Notes: a model not told the origin generated them from the letters alone. A DNA stretch of 15,385 nucleotides from Streptococcus lactarius (GCF_016642265.1 NZ_MRXX01000006.1:54549-69933); one strand, 5' to 3'. Shown: positions 1 through 7,075, counted from the stretch's first letter. Translations and numbers: made by a program.

Positions 1-33
1 AACGAATGACCGATTTCTGTCCCACTCTCTTTT
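1..33 (+). terminator. 3' half of a streptococcal hairpin terminator/repeat, cut by window start
   Basis: The stretch CGATTTCTGTCCCACTCTCT ending in TTTT looks like the right arm and U-tract of the GTGGGACAGAAATCG-type hairpins common between streptococcal genes. The left arm would lie before base 1, so the hairpin cannot be confirmed here. It would end the gene upstream of metB. Confidence 0.45.
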
Positions 34-35
34 CT

Positions 36-52
36 TATAGTTTGAAACTATA
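36..52. promoter_or_regulatory. MET-box (MtaR/MetR-type operator) upstream of metB
   Basis: TATAGTTTGAAACTATA is a perfect 17-base palindrome with 8-base arms around a central G at 44. It matches the motif described for the LysR-type methionine regulator MtaR/MetR of streptococci. It ends 8 bases before the -35 hexamer, where a LysR activator would be expected to bind. It implies methionine-responsive control of metB-malY. The motif is seen directly; the regulator is inferred from family knowledge. Confidence 0.8.
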
Positions 53-60
53 GCTAGGTC

Positions 61-91
61 TTGAAAATGAGAAAACCGCTGACCCTATAAT
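61..91 (+). promoter_or_regulatory. Promoter of metB-malY
   Basis: TTGAAA at 61-66 and TATAAT at 86-91 are separated by 19 bases, longer than the optimal 17. A long spacer fits a promoter that needs an activator bound at the adjacent MET-box. Confidence 0.65.
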
Positions 92-139
92 AGTGATAAA
101 ATAGTAGGCAGTTAGATTGTATAATTATTGGAGGGGCAT

Positions 140-1237
140 ATGAGTAAACAACGCAATATCAATACTATTTTGGCACAGGCAGGAATCAAGTCAGATACAG
201 CTACTGGGGCTTTGACCACGCCTTTGCATTTCTCGACGACTTACCAACACCCAGAATTTGGTCAGTCTACAGGTTTTGACTATACCCGTACGAAAAACCC
301 AACACGTGCGACTGTTGAAAAGACCTTGGCAGCTATCGAAAGTGCGGACTATGCTTTGGCGACAAGCTCTGGAATGTCAGCCATTGTGCTTGCTTTTAGC
401 ATTTTTCCTGTTGGATCGAAAGTTTTAGCGGTTCGTGACCTTTATGGAGGCTCTTTCCGCTGGTTTAACCAACAAGAGCAAGAAGGTCGTTTCTCTTTCA
501 CCTATGCCAATACAGAAGAAGAACTGATCCAACACCTAGAAAAAGATCAAGTGGATGTCCTCTATATTGAAACGCCTACCAACCCATTGATGTTGGAATT
601 TGATATTGCTCATTTAGCAAAATTGGCCCACGCAAAAGGTGCCAAAGTCGTGGTGGACAATACTTTCTACAGTCCTATCTACCAACGCCCAATTGAAGAG
701 GGAGCGGATATTGTGCTCCATTCAGCAACTAAGTACCTAGCTGGTCACAACGATGTCTTGGCTGGTGTTGTCGTGACAAATGATGCAGACTTGTATGACA
801 AGCTCTTTTACAATTTGAACACGACAGGTGCTGTTCTTTCACCATTTGACAGCTATCTCTTGATTCGTGGTCTCAAGACCCTTTCGATTCGAATGGAGCG
901 CTCCACAGAGAATGCGCGCAAGGTGGTCGAATTCTTAAAATCCTCCCCTCAGGTCAAAGAAGTCCTCTACACTGGAAAAGGTGGAATGATCTCCTTTAAA
1001 ATTCAAGATGAGAAAAAAATTCCCAACTTGCTGAATTCCCTTCAAGTCTTTACTTTTGCAGAAAGTCTTGGCGGAGTGGAGAGCTTGATCACTTATCCGA
1101 CCACTCAAACCCATGCAGATATTCCTGCAGAAGTTCGTCATTCATACGGCTTGACAGATGATCTTCTTCGTTTGTCTATCGGAATCGAAGATGCGGATGA
1201 TTTGATTGAAGATTTGAAACAAGCATTGGAGGCTTAA
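140..1237 (+). CDS. metB: Cystathionine gamma-synthase/lyase-type PLP enzyme
   Basis: A 365-residue PLP enzyme of the Cys/Met metabolism family (fold type I), cytoplasmic. By pathway it would condense an activated homoserine with cysteine to cystathionine, or act as a gamma-lyase; the sequence alone does not separate these. The PLP lysine is K198 in the HSATKYLAGHND motif. Y48 and R50 in YTRTKNPTR match the residues that bind the cofactor phosphate from the neighbouring subunit, and SSGMSA near 77 is the phosphate-binding loop. The length is normal for the family. The start at ATG 140 is chosen because GGAGGGG (130-136) sits just before it; an in-frame TTG at 128 would run through that ribosome binding site. 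The gene is preceded by a MET-box, and malY starts 1 base after its stop, so the two are cotranscribed. Confidence 0.85.
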   Translation: MSKQRNINTILAQAGIKSDTATGALTTPLHFSTTYQHPEFGQSTGFDYTRTKNPTRATVEKTLAAIESADYALATSSGMSAIVLAFSIFPVGSKVLAVRDLYGGSFRWFNQQEQEGRFSFTYANTEEELIQHLEKDQVDVLYIETPTNPLMLEFDIAHLAKLAHAKGAKVVVDNTFYSPIYQRPIEEGADIVLHSATKYLAGHNDVLAGVVVTNDADLYDKLFYNLNTTGAVLSPFDSYLLIRGLKTLSIRMERSTENARKVVEFLKSSPQVKEVLYTGKGGMISFKIQDEKKIPNLLNSLQVFTFAESLGGVESLITYPTTQTHADIPAEVRHSYGLTDDLLRLSIGIEDADDLIEDLKQALEA

Positions 1238-1238
1238 G

Positions 1239-2402
1239 ATGACTAAGTATGATTTTACGACCTTACCCAATCGGTTGACCCACCATACCTACAAATGGAA
1301 AGAGACAGAGTCGGATCCAGAGATCATTCCGGCTTGGATCGCGGACATGGATTTTAACGTGATCCCAGAAGTGAGAGAAGCTGTCATCGGCTATGCGGAC
1401 CAAATGGTTTATGGTTATACCTATGCATCGGACAGCCTCTACCAGTCGATTATGGATTGGGAAAAAGAAGAGCATGGCTATGCCTTTGACAAGGAGGCCA
1501 TCGTCTTTATCGAAGGAGTTGTTCCAGCTATTTCAACAGCCATTCAAGCCTTCACCAAGGAAGGGGATGCTGTCTTAATCAATACACCGGTCTATCCTCC
1601 TTTTGCACGAAGTATCAAACTCAATCGTCGAAAATTGATCGAAAATTCTTTGGTTGAAAAAGATGGTCTCTTTCAAATAGATTTTGATCAACTAGAAAAG
1701 GATCTTGTGGAGCAAGACGTCAAACTCTATGCCTTGTGTAACCCCCATAATCCTGGTGGTCGTGTCTGGGATCGTGACGTTTTGGAAAGAATTGGTCGCC
1801 TTTGTCAAAAACACGGAGTCTTGCTGGTGTCAGACGAAATTCACCAAGACTTGGCCTTGTTTGGGAACCGTCATACGAGCTTTAACACGGTCGATCCAAG
1901 TTTTAAAGACTTCAGCTTGATTTTAAGTAGTGCCACCAAGACCTTCAACATTGCAGGGACTAAAAATTCCTATGTGGTCATTGAAAATGCGAGACTTCGG
2001 ACAGCCTTCAAGCAACAACAACTGGCCAATAACCAACATGAGATTTCTGGCCTGGGATATATTGCTACAGAAGCGGCCTACCGCTATGGCAAGCCTTGGT
2101 TAACAGAGCTCAAGCAGGTCCTTGAAAAACATATTGATTATGTGGTGAAGGAATTGCATGAAAAGACCCAAATCCGCGTCATGAAACCCCAAGGAACCTA
2201 TCTGCTTTGGTTGGACTTTTCAGACTATCCTTATACCGATGATGAGCTACATGCTAAAATCCATGACCAAGCCAAATTGATTTTGAACCGTGGAACAGAT
2301 TTCGGAAAAGAAGGAACCTTGCATGCCCGCCTCAATGTCGCAGCACCCTTTACTCTCATTGAAGAGATCACCAAACGATTGGTGGAAACTTTTCACAAAT
2401 AG
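1239..2402 (+). CDS. malY: MalY/PatB-family C-S lyase (cystathionine beta-lyase)
   Basis: A 387-residue class I/II aminotransferase-fold PLP enzyme. Family members cleave the C-S bond of cystathionine or cysteine to give homocysteine or H2S plus pyruvate and ammonia; streptococcal relatives are known H2S producers. Features seen are the N-terminal PAWIADMDF motif (31-39) typical of MalY/PatB, NPHNPGG (168-174), the PLP-pyridine aspartate D199 in SDEIHQD, and the Schiff-base lysine K234 in SSATKTFNIAG. The length is typical. GGAGG at 1228-1232 lies inside the end of metB and serves ATG 1239, so the pair is translationally close. Together with metB this makes a transsulfuration step in the cysteine-to-methionine direction. 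No terminator follows; transcripts would run into the mgtA leader. Confidence 0.85.
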   Translation: MTKYDFTTLPNRLTHHTYKWKETESDPEIIPAWIADMDFNVIPEVREAVIGYADQMVYGYTYASDSLYQSIMDWEKEEHGYAFDKEAIVFIEGVVPAISTAIQAFTKEGDAVLINTPVYPPFARSIKLNRRKLIENSLVEKDGLFQIDFDQLEKDLVEQDVKLYALCNPHNPGGRVWDRDVLERIGRLCQKHGVLLVSDEIHQDLALFGNRHTSFNTVDPSFKDFSLILSSATKTFNIAGTKNSYVVIENARLRTAFKQQQLANNQHEISGLGYIATEAAYRYGKPWLTELKQVLEKHIDYVVKELHEKTQIRVMKPQGTYLLWLDFSDYPYTDDELHAKIHDQAKLILNRGTDFGKEGTLHARLNVAAPFTLIEEITKRLVETFHK

Positions 2403-2405
2403 GTG

Positions 2406-2434
2406 TTGACTTTCTGCTCATGAAGGAGTACAAT
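2406..2434 (+). promoter_or_regulatory. Sigma-A promoter of the mgtA leader
   Basis: TTGACT at 2406-2411 and TACAAT at 2429-2434 have the ideal 17-base spacing, starting only 4 bases after the malY stop codon. The expected transcription start near 2441 places the whole M-box within the RNA. Confidence 0.8.
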
Positions 2435-2436
2435 AA

Positions 2437-2600
2437 ACTCGGAAAAACGGTAGGTGAGGCTACCACAAGGATACGGATGACTACCGCAAAGCAGTGGAGA
2501 CACTACTCGTTGGTTAACAGTCCTGATCGCAAAGGTCAAGACTAAGATCATTTCATTGCCTTGTGGAGCTAAAGCTTGGACGGTCTATTTTTTGAGAGTA
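2437..2600 (+). ncRNA. M-box (ykoK leader) Mg2+ riboswitch
   Basis: Blocks match, in order, my memory of the Bacillus ykoK leader. GGTAGGTGAGGCTACC (2449-2464) matches the AGGTGAGGCTCC element, GGTTAACAG (2512-2520) the GGTCAACAG element, GATCATTT (2556-2563) the GTGATTTT element, and GGAGCTAAAGCTTGGACGG (2566-2584) the GTGCTAAAGCTCTACGA tail. The element lies directly before a P3-type Mg2+ ATPase gene and is followed by an intrinsic terminator, the usual architecture. In known M-boxes Mg2+ binding favours termination. Ends are approximate; a covariance-model search against RF00380 would settle it. Confidence 0.85.
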
Positions 2601-2629
2601 TTGTTTGAAAAATAAATGACGAGTTTCAG

Positions 2630-2660
2630 GAGTCCTACCGATCAGGGTAGGACTCTTTTT
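2630..2660 (+). terminator. Riboswitch expression-platform terminator
   Basis: A 10-bp stem (2630-2639 GAGTCCTACC with 2646-2655 GGTAGGACTC), a 6-base loop and five T's. It lies about 30 bases past the M-box and before the leader ORF and mgtA, so it decides whether both are transcribed. CCTACC in its left arm (2634-2639) can also pair with GGTAGG at 2449-2454 in the M-box, a possible antiterminator pairing. It is also the first terminator met by metB-malY transcripts. Confidence 0.85.
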
Positions 2661-2692
2661 GATACCTACCAAAAAGGAGAAAGGAGAAAGCT

Positions 2693-2767
2693 ATGATACA
2701 AATCGACGATCATCCCGAACCGCACCCAACCAGCCAATCGCTGATTTGTGTCGTAGGGACTCCATAA
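2693..2767 (+). CDS. Putative Asp/Glu/Pro-rich mgtA leader peptide (24 aa)
   Basis: The ORF runs ATG to TAA and encodes 24 residues. Residues 5-12 read DDHPEPHP and the last residue is also Pro, giving four prolines. Its ribosome binding site AAGGAG (2681-2686) lies 6 bases before ATG, the same spacing as the mgtA site, and a second AAGGAG sits at 2674-2679. It lies between the riboswitch terminator and mgtA, so it is translated only when the riboswitch lets transcription through. Enterobacterial MgtL peptides, at the same place in mgtA leaders, begin with similar acidic/Pro alternation, and such stretches are known to destabilise translating ribosomes at low Mg2+. That this peptide does the same is inference. 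Two of its prolines use CCC and CCG, which I believe are uncommon in streptococci. Too short for coding statistics. Confidence 0.6.
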   Translation: MIQIDDHPEPHPTSQSLICVVGTP

Positions 2768-2794
2768 GTGATTGGCTCCTGATTTAAAAAGGAG
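2732..2794 (+). promoter_or_regulatory. Hairpin and possible anti-Shine-Dalgarno before mgtA
   Basis: An 11-bp stem with one G-U pair joins 2732-2742 (codons 14-17 of the leader ORF) to 2767-2777 (last base of its stop codon onward), with a 24-base loop and no T-tract, so it is not a terminator. Next to it CTCCT (2776-2780) can pair with AGGAG (2790-2794), the mgtA ribosome binding site. The two structures share bases 2776-2777 and so compete weakly. A ribosome reaching the leader stop would cover the 3' arm. Pairings are seen; the regulatory role is inferred. Confidence 0.5.
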
Positions 2795-2800
2795 ATACCA

Positions 2801-5461
2801 ATGCAAACAAATAAAGAAAGACTCCTCGCAGCACTGCAAGAACCGCTTGAAAAGACATTTGCTCATTACAAAACAAGTGCTCGTGGTTTAATTGAAGAAC
2901 AAGTAGAAGAAAACCGGGATACCTATGGTGACAATATCATCACCAAAGGCCAAGAAGATTCTATCCTCAAAAAGATCTACGAATCGATTATCAACCCCTT
3001 TACAGTGATTTTGTTAGTCATTGCCCTGGTTTCCTTCATCACCAATGTCTGGCTAGCAAAACCAGGTGAGCAAGATCCAACGACCTCCATCATCATTGTG
3101 ACCTTGGTCTTGATTTCTGGTGGAATTCGCTTTATTCAAGAATTAAGAAGTGACAAGGCTGCAAGCAACCTGTCTCGTATGATTGTCAATACAGCGACCG
3201 TTCTGCGTGATGGATCGGAACAAGAAATTCCCATTGATGAGATTGTCGTAGGTGATGTGGTCAAACTCAGTGCCGGTGACATGATCCCAGCAGATGTGGT
3301 CTTGATCGATTCCCGTGACTTCTTTGTCCAACAATCGGGTCTCACGGGGGAAAGTGATGCTGTTGAAAAGCTTTGCCTTAGCAAGGCTGAACGCCAACCT
3401 CTCGATAGCCTCTTGGAGAGTGAAAGCCTGGCCTTTATGGGGACCAATGTCATCTCCGGACGTGCGACTGCCTTGGTTCTGGTAGTGGGTGATGAGACGA
3501 TGATGGGCGCGATTGAGCAAACCATCAATACTTATGATGAACCCACCTCCTTTGAAAGAGAAATGAACACAGTTTCATGGCTCTTGATTCGACTCATGTT
3601 GGTCATGGTGCCTGTTGTCTTTGTCATCAATGGCTTAACTGATGGTGACTGGCTAGAAGCTGGTGTCTTTGCCCTTAGTGTTGGAGTTGGTTTGACGCCA
3701 GAAATGCTACCAATGATTATTACAGCGAGTCTGGCCAAAGGTTCTATCATCATGGCTAAGGAAAAAGTCGTCATCAAAAAACTCAATGCCATCCAAGATC
3801 TGGGTGCGATTGATATTTTGTGCACTGATAAGACTGGGACGTTGACCCAAGATGAAATCGTCTTGGAATATCCTCTGGATATCCATGGAGATCTTGATTT
3901 ATCAGTCCTCCGTCGGGCTTACTTGAATTCTTATTTCCAAACTGGGCTGAAAAATCTGATGGACCGGGCTATTATCAATCGGACAAAAAAAGAAGCCAAA
4001 AAGCATGAAATCGTTCGCGATTTGGATCAAACCTTCCAAAAAATTGATGAATTGCCATTTGACTTTGAGCGTCGTCGTATGAGTGTTATCGTGAAGGATG
4101 CAGACGGAGTTGTCAGCATGGTGACCAAAGGGGCCTTGGAAGAAATGCTTTCAGTATCGACTTATGTTGAATACAAGGGGGAGATTAAACGCCTGACAGA
4201 TGAAGTGCGTCAAGAGGTCCTCGCTGAAGTTGCTCAATTAAATGAACAAGGTCTTCGCGTTTTGGGCGTCAGCTACAAAACCGAACTCAATGAAGATCAA
4301 GTCCTTAGTGTGGAAGATGAAAGAGATATGATCCTAACGGGTTACCTGGCTTTTCTTGATCCACCAAAACCCTCTGCAGCTCCAGCTATTAAGGCCCTTG
4401 CTGAATATGGAGTGACGACCAAAATCTTAACTGGTGACAATGAAAAGGTCACCCAAGCCGTCTGTGAAAAAGTAGGACTGGATGTAGAGCGGATTCTTTT
4501 GGGAAGCGAAATCGATACCATGACAGACCAAGAGTTGGCACAAGTCGTGGAAACCACAACAGTTTTTGCCAAACTGTCGCCCGATCAAAAAGCGCGGATC
4601 ATCCTGAGCCTCAAGAACAATGGCCACAAGGTTGGTTACATGGGAGATGGGATCAACGATGCTCCATCCATGAAGGTGTCAGATGTTGGGATCTCAGTGG
4701 ATACCGCTGTTGATATTGCCAAGGAAACAGCAGATGTGATCCTTTTAGACAAAGACTTGATGGTCCTCGAAAAAGGCTTGGTCGAAGGTCGCAAGGTCTA
4801 TGCCAATATGACCAAGTACATCAAGATGACCGTCTCTTCTAATTTTGGGAACATCTTCTCCCTCCTCTTTGCCAGTATCTTTTTGCCCTTCCTTCCCATG
4901 GCGCCTGTTCATTTGATTGTGCTCAATCTGATTTATGATATTTCCTGTATTGCTCTCCCATTTGACAATGTCGATAAGGAATTTCTCAGAGAACCTCGGA
5001 TTTGGGAAGCCAATTCCATTATGCGCTTCATGGCATGGATCGGTCCAATCTCATCTATCTTTGATATTCTTACTTATATGCTCCTCTACTTTATCGTTGT
5101 CCCAATGATTCTAGGGCACGGGTATGTTCAAGGAGCAGCCGATGCGGCAGCCTTTATCATGGTGTTCCAAACTGGATGGTTTATCGAATCCATGTGGTCG
5201 CAAACCATGGTGATTCATATGTTACGGTCTCCAAAACTGCCATTTATTCAAAGTCGCCCAGCCTTGTCCGTTGTGGTGACCACCATAGTCGGAGCCTCTT
5301 TTGTGACCTTCCTCCCATACAGTCCTTTGGCTCGATTATTAAAATTAAGTCAATTAAATGGACTTTATTTCGTCTTATTACTTGGCGTTATAGCCCTTTA
5401 CATGCTCAGTGTTACCCTCGTGAAACACTTCTATATCAAGAAATACAGGGAATGGTTGTAA
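2801..5461 (+). CDS. mgtA: Magnesium-translocating P-type ATPase (P3B, MgtA-like)
   Basis: An 886-residue integral membrane ATPase expected to import Mg2+ at the cost of ATP; E. coli MgtA is about 898 residues. Features in order: cation ATPase N-terminal segment (to about 60), first membrane pair (about 63-110), actuator loop TGES (182-185), M3/M4 with GLTPEMLP (297-304), phosphorylation motif DKTGTLT with D343, nucleotide-binding domain with KGA (443-445), hinge GDGINDAP (615-622), and C-terminal membrane segments with LNLIYDISCIALPFDNVD (708-725). The GLTPEMLP and YD-S-ALPFDNVD motifs resemble MgtA rather than Ca2+ or Mn2+ P2-type pumps. The start ATG 2801 follows AAAAAGGAG with 6-base spacing. 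Control by the M-box fits Mg2+ transport. It is a single-gene unit with its own terminator. Confidence 0.92.
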   Translation: MQTNKERLLAALQEPLEKTFAHYKTSARGLIEEQVEENRDTYGDNIITKGQEDSILKKIYESIINPFTVILLVIALVSFITNVWLAKPGEQDPTTSIIIVTLVLISGGIRFIQELRSDKAASNLSRMIVNTATVLRDGSEQEIPIDEIVVGDVVKLSAGDMIPADVVLIDSRDFFVQQSGLTGESDAVEKLCLSKAERQPLDSLLESESLAFMGTNVISGRATALVLVVGDETMMGAIEQTINTYDEPTSFEREMNTVSWLLIRLMLVMVPVVFVINGLTDGDWLEAGVFALSVGVGLTPEMLPMIITASLAKGSIIMAKEKVVIKKLNAIQDLGAIDILCTDKTGTLTQDEIVLEYPLDIHGDLDLSVLRRAYLNSYFQTGLKNLMDRAIINRTKKEAKKHEIVRDLDQTFQKIDELPFDFERRRMSVIVKDADGVVSMVTKGALEEMLSVSTYVEYKGEIKRLTDEVRQEVLAEVAQLNEQGLRVLGVSYKTELNEDQVLSVEDERDMILTGYLAFLDPPKPSAAPAIKALAEYGVTTKILTGDNEKVTQAVCEKVGLDVERILLGSEIDTMTDQELAQVVETTTVFAKLSPDQKARIILSLKNNGHKVGYMGDGINDAPSMKVSDVGISVDTAVDIAKETADVILLDKDLMVLEKGLVEGRKVYANMTKYIKMTVSSNFGNIFSLLFASIFLPFLPMAPVHLIVLNLIYDISCIALPFDNVDKEFLREPRIWEANSIMRFMAWIGPISSIFDILTYMLLYFIVVPMILGHGYVQGAADAAAFIMVFQTGWFIESMWSQTMVIHMLRSPKLPFIQSRPALSVVVTTIVGASFVTFLPYSPLARLLKLSQLNGLYFVLLLGVIALYMLSVTLVKHFYIKKYREWL

Positions 5462-5472
5462 TCCCTCCATAG

Positions 5473-5521
5473 AAAAAGAGAGTCCAAACTTAAAAATTTT
5501 AAGTGTAAGGGCTCTCTTTTT
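5473..5521 (+). terminator. Terminator after mgtA
   Basis: A 13-bp stem (5473-5485 with 5509-5521, one G-U pair) whose arms carry A5 on the left and T5 on the right, so it could work in both directions. The loop holds a second short hairpin (ACTTAAAA with TTTTAAGT). Confidence 0.9.
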
Positions 5522-5532
5522 GGAACAAAATT

Positions 5533-5541
5533 TGGTATAAT
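5533..5541 (+). promoter_or_regulatory. Extended -10 promoter of upp
   Basis: TGG-TATAAT (TATAAT at 5536-5541) is an extended -10. No good -35 hexamer is visible, as expected where the extended -10 compensates. It implies an untranslated leader of about 130 bases. Confidence 0.6.
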
Positions 5542-5547
5542 AAGATG

Positions 5548-5660
5548 ACTATAAAGTTGGAAATGATGGTTTCCGATGGTAACTTGTTTTCAAAGATGGA
5601 GTGAAAACGAAATGGGTTAGGGTTAGCCACATTGCTTGCTCTGATTTGAAACAGAGTGAT
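5548..5660 (+). promoter_or_regulatory. Structured 5' leader of upp, class not recognised
   Basis: Three short hairpins are visible: GGAAA/TTTCC (5559-5563 with 5570-5574), GTTTTCA/TGAAAAC (5586-5592 with 5602-5608) and CTCTG/CAGAG (5639-5643 with 5652-5656). GGTTA and TAGCC between the last two can also pair. No PyrR-type binding loop or terminator is apparent. I do not recognise a known riboswitch. Confidence 0.35.
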
Positions 5661-5680
5661 TAGAAAGAAGGATCTCAAAC

Positions 5681-6310
5681 ATGGGAAAATTAGAAGTCAT
5701 TAAACATCCCCTTATTCAACACAAATTGTCTATTTTACGTCGCACAGATACCTCTACAAAAGCCTTTCGTGAATTGGTCGATGAAATCGCGATGCTGATG
5801 GGCTATGAAGTGTTGCGTGAATTGCCTCTTGAAGATGTAGAAATTGAAACACCGATTACAAAAACCGTTCAAAAACAAATTGCAGGGAAGAAATTGGCTA
5901 TTGTCCCAATTCTTCGTGCAGGGATTGGGATGGTCGATGGTCTCTTGAGCTTGGTACCAGCCGCAAAAGTTGGCCATATTGGAATGTACCGTGATGAAGA
6001 AACCTTGAAACCAGTTGAATACTTGGTGAAATTGCCAGAAGATATTGACCAACGTCAAATCTTTGTGGTAGACCCAATGTTAGCAACCGGTGGATCTGCT
6101 ATTTTGGCGGTAGACTCCTTGAAAAAACGTGGCGCTAGCCATATCAAGTTTGTCTGCCTGGTAGCAGCGCCAGAAGGGGTGAAAGCTCTTCAAGAAGCAC
6201 ATCCAGATGTTGATATCTTTTCAGCAGCCCTTGATGACCACTTGAATGAACATGGCTACATCGTTCCAGGTCTTGGGGATGCAGGTGACCGCTTGTTCGG
6301 TACAAAATAA
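5681..6310 (+). CDS. upp: Uracil phosphoribosyltransferase
   Basis: A 209-residue cytoplasmic enzyme that converts uracil and PRPP to UMP (pyrimidine salvage). The PRPP loop [12 protein letters not shown] spans 129-140, and the C-terminal uracil-binding segment [18 protein letters not shown] (192-209) ends the protein as in other bacterial Upp. The length is exactly usual for the family. The start ATG 5681 follows AAGGAT (GGA at 5670-5672) by about 8 bases. It stands between the mgtA terminator and the clpP promoter; upp next to clpP is a conserved streptococcal arrangement. No terminator follows, so some transcripts probably continue into clpP. Confidence 0.95.
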   Translation: MGKLEVIKHPLIQHKLSILRRTDTSTKAFRELVDEIAMLMGYEVLRELPLEDVEIETPITKTVQKQIAGKKLAIVPILRAGIGMVDGLLSLVPAAKVGHIGMYRDEETLKPVEYLVKLPEDIDQRQIFVVDPMLATGGSAILAVDSLKKRGASHIKFVCLVAAPEGVKALQEAHPDVDIFSAALDDHLNEHGYIVPGLGDAGDRLFGTK

Positions 6311-6350
6311 AGAGAAAACCATTCATTGTGGGTCAGAAAGAGACTTTAGA

Positions 6351-6380
6351 TTTGACCTTTTTTGACCATTGGTTTATAAT
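6351..6380 (+). promoter_or_regulatory. clpP promoter with CtsR box over the -35
   Basis: TTTGACCTTTTTTGACC (6351-6367) is, on the - strand, GGTCAAA-AAA-GGTCAAA, a perfect CtsR heptamer direct repeat. The first heptamer contains the -35 TTGACC (6352-6357); TATAAT (6375-6380) follows with 17-base spacing. Repression of clpP by the heat-shock regulator CtsR is expected from established knowledge of Firmicutes. Confidence 0.92.
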
Positions 6381-6398
6381 AACACATAGAATAAGAAC

Positions 6399-6413
6399 CT
6401 CACTCATAGTGAG
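6399..6413 (+). other. Small hairpin in the clpP 5' UTR
   Basis: CTCACT-CAT-AGTGAG forms a 6-bp stem with a 3-base loop between the promoter and the ribosome binding site. It may stabilise the mRNA; no function is shown. Confidence 0.4.
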
Positions 6414-6442
6414 AATGAATGGATACTAAAGGAGAAGAATAG

Positions 6443-7033
6443 ATGATTCCAGTAGTTATTGAGCAAACTAGCCGTGGAGAACGTTCCTATGATATTTATT
6501 CCCGTCTGTTGAAAGACCGGATTATCATGGTAACAGGGCCGGTTGAGGACCAAATGGCCAACTCAATCATTGCGCAGTTGCTCTTCTTGGATGCCCAAGA
6601 TAATACCAAAGATATCTATATGTATGTCAATACCCCAGGTGGATCAGTTTCTGCAGGTCTCGCCATTGTCGATACAATGAACTTTATTAAGTCAGATGTT
6701 CAAACCATCGTCATGGGAATGGCTGCTTCAATGGGAACCATCATCGCTTCAAGCGGTGCCAAAGGCAAACGCTTCATGTTGCCAAATGCTGAGTACATGA
6801 TTCACCAACCAATGGGTGGTACTGGTGGTGGTACCCAACAAACAGACATGGCCATTGCAGCAGAACACTTGCTTAAAACACGGAATAACTTGGAAAAAAT
6901 CCTCGCGGATAATTCAGGACAACCAATTGAAAAAGTGCATGCGGATGCGGAACGTGACAATTGGATGAGTGCCCAAGAAACACTTGAATATGGCTTTATT
7001 GACGAAGTGATGACCAACAACAATTTGGGCTAA
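6443..7033 (+). CDS. clpP: ATP-dependent Clp protease proteolytic subunit
   Basis: A 196-residue serine protease that forms the tetradecameric chamber working with Clp ATPases in protein quality control, stress response and competence regulation. The catalytic triad is visible: S96 in GMAASMG, H121 in EYMIHQP, D172 in AERDNW. The glycine-rich handle segment GGTGGGTQQ follows at 125-133. The length is standard. The ATG follows AAAGGAG (6428-6434) by 8 bases. It has its own CtsR-controlled promoter and a strong terminator. Confidence 0.97.
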   Translation: MIPVVIEQTSRGERSYDIYSRLLKDRIIMVTGPVEDQMANSIIAQLLFLDAQDNTKDIYMYVNTPGGSVSAGLAIVDTMNFIKSDVQTIVMGMAASMGTIIASSGAKGKRFMLPNAEYMIHQPMGGTGGGTQQTDMAIAAEHLLKTRNNLEKILADNSGQPIEKVHADAERDNWMSAQETLEYGFIDEVMTNNNLG

Positions 7034-7047
7034 TTGAGTGAATGGAT

Positions 7048-7075
7048 AAGGCTGGACGAAAGGTCCGGCCTTTTT
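7048..7075 (+). terminator. Terminator after clpP
   Basis: AAGGCTGGAC (7048-7057) pairs with GTCCGGCCTT (7063-7072) across a GAAAG loop, with a T-run to 7075. Stem of 10 bp with one G-U pair. Confidence 0.92.

Noticed and set aside
128..139. Start of metB at TTG 128
   Set aside because: It would translate through the GGAGGGG ribosome binding site; ATG 140 has correct spacing and begins the family-typical N-terminus.
2421..2600. Mn2+ riboswitch (yybP-ykoY type) upstream of the P-type ATPase, suggested by GGAGTA at 2425-2430
   Set aside because: GGAGTA lies largely upstream of and overlapping the -10 hexamer, so it is not transcribed from this promoter. The remaining conserved blocks fit the M-box, and the pump has MgtA-type motifs.
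3136..3528. Long - strand ORFs opposite mgtA
   Set aside because: They are shadows of the strongly biased coding strand and encode low-quality sequence without domains.
5176..5472. 98-residue ORF in another frame at the end of mgtA
   Set aside because: It lies inside well-supported mgtA coding sequence, has no ribosome binding site of note and no recognisable domain.
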